Assembly: GCA_016219075.1 (NCBI GenBank)
Contig: JACRCJ010000082.1
Location: 1 to 17,164 of the forward strand
DNA length: 17,164 nucleotides
From: Deltaproteobacteria bacterium
GTDB taxonomy: Bacteria; Desulfobacterota; GWC2-55-46
Reading direction: 5' to 3'
Shown: positions 13,011-17,164 of the stretch, piece after piece
How positions within the stretch are numbered: position 1 is the stretch's first letter
Layout: each line of letters starts with the position of its first letter
The notes under the pieces: generated by a model
The model's input: the letters and a program-made list of their open reading frames with translations, nothing else
The model's database searches: none
Told to the model about the DNA's origin: nothing
Translations under genes and position numbers: made by a program

Positions 13011-14546
13011 TCACCGCACGTAGTCGTCCTTTATGAGGCTGCTGAAAAGCGAGTAGAATATCTCAAAGATCATGCCGTTGTCGTTCTTGTTGAGCTTGAA
13101 CAAAGGCTCGTCGGGTTTTAGCCCGAGGGCCGATCTGTATCTCGCTCCGGCCTCTTTTGTCGCCTCACCGGAGAATACATGGAGCGCCGGGACGCGTTTT
13201 TTAGCGAGTATGTCCTTTTTTGCCCCCTCAAGCTCAGAGAGGTCGCCTTCGCCTTCCGTGTCCCAGAGGAGCACCACCCCGATGAGGTTTTCTGAAAACG
13301 CCCTCCAGAGGGGGCCCATGTTCTTAACGGCCGGTATCGAGAAAAGGGTGATGTCCATGCCGCCGTAAAGTTTTATCGCCGAGATCTCTCCGAGCGGGTT
13401 CTCAAGGGATATCTGCTGGAACGACGACTTCGAGTTCATGGAAAAACCCGGTATCACCTTGCAGCGTTTTATGAACTCCGAGGCGAGCGAGCCGGAAGTG
13501 GAGATAAGCATGATCTTTCCGTAGTTGACATTCAGGCCGGTATAGTGGCTGAGTATCTTCTCCCGGATGCTTATAGCCTGGTCCGTGGTGAGGAACTGGG
13601 CCATTTGATCCGCCGCGGCGCCTTCGGCGTCGCGGTAGTCGAGTATGCCGCGGGCGAGCATGGAGACTATGGTGGTGTAGACCTCGTAATCGGGATAGGC
13701 GGAACGGTCCACGATATCGGCGACCTTCGGGTACGCGTTCACAAGCTGTATTATCTCGTAGATAACGGGCTGCAGCCCCTTCGGAAGGGTGTTGGGGTCG
13801 ACCTTGCATCTGAGGTGCCTGTCCTTGCCGGGGAACTGGTCCTCTTTCTTCCTGAACTCGTCTATCTGCCTCATCCCCTCCATCAGGAGGTTCCCGGTGG
13901 TGGAACGGATCTTTTTGGTGGCTGTCACCTGCTTGGGCGTGAACTCGAATTTGCCCTCGTCCCATGTGAATAGCCTGAAGAGCGCCTTTTCCTTTTCAAT
14001 GCCTTCGAGTGACGAGTTGTATATCTCTCCGTCCTTGATGTAGACCGAGCCGGTCTTTTCGCCGGAGCTCACCTTGAGCTCGCCCTCTTTCTTGTTCAGA
14101 TGGAGTATCTGGAGGATGTCGGCCAGCGACATCTGGCTCAAGCGCCCCTCTATGCCCTTGGACCCCGGCCCGGAGGATTTTCTCGCAGACAGCGTCTGGC
14201 GTATCCTTGAAGAGAGCTCGTCGAGGTTTATCGGGCGCTGCAGGAAGATGTCCACGCCGGTCCTGAACCCCTTTATGTCCGTGACGCTGTCGGCGATGAA
14301 TATGAACGGTATGTTGGAGGTGTGAGGGTTGTGCCTCAGTATCTGGAAGACCCGCTCGGCGTCGATGACGGGCAGGTCGATGTCGGCGATGACGAAAGAG
14401 GGGACTTCCTGTATGGCAAGCTCTATCGCGCGCGCGCCGTCGCAGACCGAGACCGGGTCGAACCCGAGCCCGGTCAGGTAGCCGGTCAGGTCATTTATCT
14501 CTTCGTCGCGTTTGAGCGCGAGCAGGGTCCTGTTCTTATCCATCAT
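13011..14546 (-). CDS. Pseudo-receiver - PATAN (DUF4388) - pseudo-GTPase signalling protein
   Basis: A 511-aa cytoplasmic protein of three parts. Residues 5-122 have the receiver fold and keep an aspartate at the phosphorylation position (D55 in IADIDLP), but the acidic pair is replaced by K12-R13, the conserved Thr/Ser by A85, and the conserved Lys-Pro by R104-P105. Residues about 131-215 are a PATAN/DUF4388 domain (GIEGRLSQMSLADILQILHL, then GSVYIKDGEI and WDEGKFEFTP). After a helical segment (250-340), residues about 342-505 resemble the MglA/Gtr-like small GTPase fold: KIMLISTSGSLASEFIKR where a P-loop is expected, ITLFSIPAVKNMGPLWRAFSENLIGVVLLWD at the switch II region. The P-loop lacks Gly-Lys-Thr, so nucleotide binding is doubtful. 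The ATG overlaps the stop of the upstream GGDEF-like gene by 4 bp. Domain names are from motif recognition. Confidence 0.82.
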   Translation of the reverse strand: MMDKNRTLLALKRDEEINDLTGYLTGLGFDPVSVCDGARAIELAIQEVPSFVIADIDLPVIDAERVFQILRHNPHTSNIPFIFIADSVTDIKGFRTGVDIFLQRPINLDELSSRIRQTLSARKSSGPGSKGIEGRLSQMSLADILQILHLNKKEGELKVSSGEKTGSVYIKDGEIYNSSLEGIEKEKALFRLFTWDEGKFEFTPKQVTATKKIRSTTGNLLMEGMRQIDEFRKKEDQFPGKDRHLRCKVDPNTLPKGLQPVIYEIIQLVNAYPKVADIVDRSAYPDYEVYTTIVSMLARGILDYRDAEGAAADQMAQFLTTDQAISIREKILSHYTGLNVNYGKIMLISTSGSLASEFIKRCKVIPGFSMNSKSSFQQISLENPLGEISAIKLYGGMDITLFSIPAVKNMGPLWRAFSENLIGVVLLWDTEGEGDLSELEGAKKDILAKKRVPALHVFSGEATKEAGARYRSALGLKPDEPLFKLNKNDNGMIFEIFYSLFSSLIKDDYVR

Positions 14547-15511
14547 CCGAGAGTCTCTTGAAGGGAGTATTCAGACTGAAACTTCGTTATGAGCCCCTCT
14601 ACGAGGTGCGCGTCCGCCGTGTGGAAGCACGCGTAGGTGGCCCCCCAGTTCTCCTTGCATATCAAGGCGTAGCCTGTGCCTTCGTTAAGGTAGAATGTGA
14701 AAAAAGTCTCCCTGAGACGCTGGTCGTCGATGATGAGCGGCGTGGCCGTTTTGATCTCCCAGGCGTTCTCCTCGGGCTCGCCGACGAGAAAGACCCTTGT
14801 TGAGAAGGCCCCCGCCGCGTTCAGGTTCTTGACGAGCGGAAGCCGCTGGGAGATCTTTTTGGACGAGAAGTAGAGAATCCCCCTTTTCTGAGGCGTCCTC
14901 GATATCTCTTTTACGATAAGCTCGTCGAGCTGTTCTATGAAGAACTCCGTAAGGGGACGGTCGCCCCCGGCCTCAAAAGTGGAGTCGTTGTAGCCGCTCG
15001 GCGCCGAGGCGGTCAGTGTGCCCATGACCTCCCAGAAGAGCTTGTCCCTGAGGCGGAGCCGCTCCCAGAGCGATTCCTTCTGGAGCTTCGCCCTCGATGC
15101 GGCCGTGCCGACAAGCTCTCCGAACCCCCTGCCGTCCCTGGGGAAAGTAGCCTGCGTCAATATGACCGAAAAAGGGGTCCCGTCGCTTATGGGTTCAACT
15201 GCCCTGGAAAGTTTCCTTACGGTCATCAGCGAGCCGAAGTGGTCGGCTTCAGGCAGTATTACGATTATCCGCCTTTCGTCGACGAGCCCCACGACATCGC
15301 AGTTTCTAACCGACTCCACGACCCTGGACGCGAGCCTGTGCATAACCTGCCTCCCGGCGCTCTCGTCGGCAAGACGGCCTTTGCCGCCACCTTCGACGCT
15401 CATGAGGACTATGGAGAAGCAGGTATTGTACCGGGAGGCCCTGAGCGACTCTATCTTTCCGTATTCGTTTACGAAGAAGGAGTCGTAAAACCTCTCAGGG
15501 AACAGTTTCAT
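14543..15511 (-). CDS. Degenerate GGDEF-domain protein with DICT-like C-terminus
   Basis: With the ATG at 15511 the protein has 322 aa. Residues about 17-150 follow the GGDEF fold (RYNTCFSIVLMSVE, later CDVVGLVDERRIIVILPEAD), but the GGDEF signature is replaced by LVDER at about 76-80, so diguanylate cyclase activity is not expected. The C-terminal part (about 186-315: LTEFFIEQLDELIVKEI, RGILYFSSKKISQRL, TRVFLVGE, IIDDQRLRETFFTFY, GYALICKEN) resembles the DICT sensory domain, which is known to occur with GGDEF domains; this is an inference from pattern. An in-frame TTG at 15541 would add 10 residues; neither start has a good Shine-Dalgarno. It overlaps the next gene by 4 bp (ATGA), so the two proteins are made together and probably interact. 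Confidence 0.8.
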   Translation of the reverse strand: MKLFPERFYDSFFVNEYGKIESLRASRYNTCFSIVLMSVEGGGKGRLADESAGRQVMHRLASRVVESVRNCDVVGLVDERRIIVILPEADHFGSLMTVRKLSRAVEPISDGTPFSVILTQATFPRDGRGFGELVGTAASRAKLQKESLWERLRLRDKLFWEVMGTLTASAPSGYNDSTFEAGGDRPLTEFFIEQLDELIVKEISRTPQKRGILYFSSKKISQRLPLVKNLNAAGAFSTRVFLVGEPEENAWEIKTATPLIIDDQRLRETFFTFYLNEGTGYALICKENWGATYACFHTADAHLVEGLITKFQSEYSLQETLG

Positions 15512-15566
15512 GGCAGCGCCCGATTTCGTTCCTGTATCCAATGGTTCAAGCCCCCGGAAAAACAGT

Positions 15567-15578
15567 CGGTTTTTGAAG
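15567..15578 (+). repeat. 12-bp direct repeat, left copy
   Basis: CGGTTTTTGAAG here is identical to 15720-15731. The two copies bracket the whole of repeat copy B, with 141 bp between them. Confidence 0.6.
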
Positions 15579-15596
15579 TTTTGATTTTCTGCGGCG

Positions 15597-15700
15597 TTTA
15601 ATCCCCTGTCGGGGTTTAATTACCCGCGGCTTGCCGCAGAGGCTGACTAACGATATTTCCTTTGAATACCCCTGCTTTACGGCGGGGCGGTCTGTTCCGC
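15597..15700 (-). repeat. Three-hairpin intergenic repeat, copy B
   Basis: Same element as 1764-1868 in the same orientation: stems CCCC/GGGG (15603-15614), GCGGC/GCCGC (15626-15637) and CCCC/GGGG around about 11 nt (15669-15687). An extra GGCGG/CCGCC pairing around TCTGTT (15685-15701) is possible on its right side. Sequence differs from copy A mostly in linkers, while the stems are kept. Confidence 0.85.
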
Positions 15701-15719
15701 CGCAATCCCGGCCATCAAA

Positions 15720-15731
15720 CGGTTTTTGAAG
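15720..15731 (+). repeat. 12-bp direct repeat, right copy
   Basis: Second copy of CGGTTTTTGAAG (see 15567-15578). Confidence 0.6.
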
Positions 15732-15765
15732 ACCCAAACGCCTATGGCCCGCGGTGAGGTCTCAT

Positions 15766-15781
15766 GCGGTCTGAAGACCAC
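15766..15781 (-). repeat. Short hairpin after the DUF151 gene
   Basis: GGTCT (15768-15772) and AGACC (15775-15779) are inverted arms, extended by a G-U wobble and a G-C pair when read on the minus strand (GTGGTCT-TC-AGACCGC). No T-run follows, so it is a poor terminator. Confidence 0.35.
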
Positions 15782-15858
15782 GGGTTTCAAGGCCAGCGGC
15801 GGCGCATGATACGGCAAGGCGCGTAATGTCCCTGCTGCACGGTGACCGGGCGGCCCTC

Positions 15859-16356
15859 TTACATCTTGTATTTGCCGAAGTCGCCGGGTGAGAGGTCCTC
15901 GAGGGTCTCGATGAAGTCCTTCTCGCCGTCTTCCCCGCTGCCCTGCACTGCGCGCATGTCTATGCTCTTGGATTTATCGAGGACCCTGGAGTCCACGAAT
16001 ATGGGCGAGCGGGTCCTCAGGGCCAACGCTATGGCGTCGCTCGGTCTGGCGTCGAGGATAAAAGAGCTGTTTTCGGCAGCCATGTGGATAGTGGCGTAGT
16101 AGACGTTTTCTCTCAGGTCCACCACCTCTATCCTGGTGACGGTGACTTTTATGTTCTTGAGCACCTCTTTTAAAAGGTCGTGCGTCATGGGCCTTGAGAA
16201 CTGTATCTTTTCAAGCTCCGAGGCTATCGCGCTCGCCTCAAGCACTCCTATCCATACTGGAAGTGAGTTCTTCTCCTCCATGTCCTTGAGTATCACTATA
16301 GGCACATTGGTGAAAGGGTCTATCGTAAGCCCGGAGACCTTCATCTCTAGTAACAT
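15859..16356 (-). CDS. Bifunctional nuclease family protein (DUF151)
   Basis: A 165-aa protein of the DUF151/BFN family. The typical stretches are present: NVPIVILKDMEEKNSLPVWI (about 17-36), EASAIASELEKIQFSRPMTHDLL (about 40-62) and LDARPSDAIALALRTRSPIFV (about 101-121). Some plant members show nuclease activity; bacterial members are mostly uncharacterised. The tail (about 138-165) is acidic. Start ATG 16356 has a full AAGGAG six nt upstream, which settles it over the ATG four codons downstream. The gene overlaps the end of miaB by 10 bp, so translation is probably coupled; this miaB-DUF151 pairing is common in related bacteria and may point to an RNA-linked role, which is inference. Confidence 0.93.
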   Translation of the reverse strand: MLLEMKVSGLTIDPFTNVPIVILKDMEEKNSLPVWIGVLEASAIASELEKIQFSRPMTHDLLKEVLKNIKVTVTRIEVVDLRENVYYATIHMAAENSSFILDARPSDAIALALRTRSPIFVDSRVLDKSKSIDMRAVQGSGEDGEKDFIETLEDLSPGDFGKYKM

Positions 16357-17164
16357 GGTACGCTCCTTTCCCTGCGCTCGCCGCGCAGAGAGTTTGGATA
16401 AGCCTGGGTTATTAAGACATCGACTACGGTCCCCGCAAGCCCCGTGGCCGCCGGAAAATTCACTATCCTGTTGCAGCCTGTCCTTCCGGTGAGTTCCCCG
16501 GGGTCAGCCTTGCTCAGTCCCTCGACCAGGACTTCCTTTACAGAACCTACGAGCTCCATGCTCCGTTCCGCGGTTATCTCTTTTTGTCTCTCCTGAAGGA
16601 CCTTAAGGCGCCAGGCAGAGACGGCCTGTTCGACCTGGAGGCCGAACCCGGCGGCCAGGGTGCCCGGCCGGGGCGAGTACATGAACGAAAATATGTTGTC
16701 GAACCTGGCGGCATTTATAAGCTCCATCGTTCCTTCGAAGTCCTCATCGGTCTCTCCGGGAAAACCCACGATGATGTCGGATGTTATCGAGATATCGTCG
16801 TACAGACTCTTAAGCATTGAGACCTTTGAGAGATACTCTTTTACCGTGTACCCTCTCCTCATCTCTTTTAATATCTTGTCCGAGCCGGACTGCACAGGCA
16901 GATGTATGTGCCTGCAGAGCTTTCTCTCCGAACCGAAGAGGCGTATGAGCTCTGTACTTATGTCCTTGGGGTGAGAGGTTATGAAGCGCACCCTCTGTAT
17001 CCCCTCCACGCCAGCCACACTTTTTAAGAGTCCGGGGAAACTCAGGTCGCCCCCCGCGCCCGCGCCGTACGAGTTGACGTTCTGGCCTATGAGGGAGACT
17101 TCCTTGACCCCTGAGTCCGCAAGGACCCTCACCTCATCGACTATCTCGGCGCTCTTTCTGCTGA
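16347..17164 (-). CDS. miaB: tRNA-2-methylthio-N6-dimethylallyladenosine synthase MiaB, C-terminal part
   Basis: The frame is open to the right edge of the window, so the 5' end is missing; 272 residues remain. MiaB is a radical-SAM methylthiotransferase that modifies A37 of tRNAs reading codons starting with U. Visible landmarks are EVSLIGQNVNSYG, FITSHPKDIS, HLPVQSGSDKILKEMRRGYT and DIIVGFPGETDEDFEGT in the radical-SAM barrel, FSPR-like YSPRPGT near its end, and a C-terminal TRAM domain (about the last 65 residues, with GRTGCNRIVNFP). The GQNVNSYG motif favours MiaB over RimO or MtaB. The N-terminal UPF0004 domain and the CxxxCxxC cluster motif lie outside the window. The TAG stop overlaps the DUF151 start region by 10 bp. 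Confidence 0.95.
   Translation of the reverse strand, partial: SRKSAEIVDEVRVLADSGVKEVSLIGQNVNSYGAGAGGDLSFPGLLKSVAGVEGIQRVRFITSHPKDISTELIRLFGSERKLCRHIHLPVQSGSDKILKEMRRGYTVKEYLSKVSMLKSLYDDISITSDIIVGFPGETDEDFEGTMELINAARFDNIFSFMYSPRPGTLAAGFGLQVEQAVSAWRLKVLQERQKEITAERSMELVGSVKEVLVEGLSKADPGELTGRTGCNRIVNFPAATGLAGTVVDVLITQAYPNSLRGERRERSVPCY
16363..16368 (-). promoter_or_regulatory. Ribosome binding site of the DUF151 gene
   Basis: AAGGAG on the minus strand lies 6 nt before ATG 16356, inside the last codons of miaB. It is the strongest Shine-Dalgarno on the minus strand and decides the start. Confidence 0.8.

Larger units (their letters stand above)
15512..15858. other. 347-bp gap with repeat copy B and no gene
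   Basis: The gap between the DUF151 gene and the GGDEF-like gene holds repeat copy B (15597-15700), a 12-bp direct repeat on either side of it, and a short hairpin (15766-15781). A 63-aa reading frame across it (15546-15737, minus) is repeat-derived and not taken as a gene. A promoter for the GGDEF/PATAN pair should lie here but none is evident. Confidence 0.7.

Noticed and set aside
14543..15511. Active diguanylate cyclase
   Set aside because: The GGDEF signature is absent (LVDER in its place), so the product is annotated as degenerate.
15546..15737. 63-aa minus-strand reading frame sharing a peptide with the extended XerD N-terminus
   Set aside because: The shared peptide comes from repeat copies A and B read in the same frame. 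There is no Shine-Dalgarno, domain or coding bias.
15732..15858. Possible right end of an IS200/IS605-like element after the DUF151 gene
   Set aside because: A hairpin (15766-15781) and a short GLETRGLQTA-like frame on the minus strand recalled TnpB-type ends, but there is no transposase frame, no matching left end and no recognisable cleavage motif.

Overview
The window looks like a GC-rich, Gram-negative chromosome of the Desulfobacterota/deltaproteobacterial or Nitrospirota kind. The evidence is the gene order mutS - AMIN/Amidase_3 amidase - glnD - xerD (an arrangement I recall from Geobacter-like genomes), a NapC/NirT-type multihaem cytochrome, PATAN and GGDEF signalling proteins, an outer-membrane-type PQQ-propeller lipoprotein, and intergenic hairpin repeats. 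I cannot fix the species. No phage, CRISPR array, rRNA, tRNA or intact insertion sequence was seen.

Layout. 1-612 (+ strand): the 3' end of a NapC/NirT-type cytochrome gene, then a 77-aa stand-alone Lrp/AsnC ligand-binding (RAM) domain protein. 613-863: a convergent gap holding a very good match to a chromosomal dif site (774-801), only 62 bp beyond the stop codon of xerD. Everything from 864 to the right edge is on the minus strand. Read in the direction of transcription (right to left) it is: miaB (cut by the window edge) and a bifunctional-nuclease (DUF151) gene overlapping by 10 bp; a 347-bp gap with repeat copy B; a degenerate GGDEF + DICT-like gene translationally coupled (4-bp overlap) to a pseudo-receiver/PATAN/pseudo-GTPase gene; a 329-bp gap packed with hairpin repeats; a PHP phosphoesterase gene overlapping by 35 bp a BamB-like lipoprotein gene that ends in a strong intrinsic terminator; a GH57 glycosidase; then mutS, amidase (4-bp overlap), glnD (12-bp gap), repeat copy A, and xerD.

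The most notable signal is the xerD-dif pair. The recombinase has all six catalytic residues, and the 28-bp site has two 11-bp arms around a 6-bp centre. All genes on both sides are transcribed toward the site, as expected if replication forks meet here. The natural reading is that this is the chromosome terminus with the dimer-resolution gene sitting next to its own site, which is not the usual XerCD arrangement.

A second theme is a family of roughly 105-bp, three-hairpin intergenic repeats (two clear copies in the same orientation, plus related hairpins at 12.7-12.95 kb). Copy A reaches to 3 bp from the xerD start codon and creates a false N-terminal extension. A third theme is a two-gene signalling unit in which receiver, GTPase and diguanylate-cyclase folds all appear to have lost their canonical catalytic residues.
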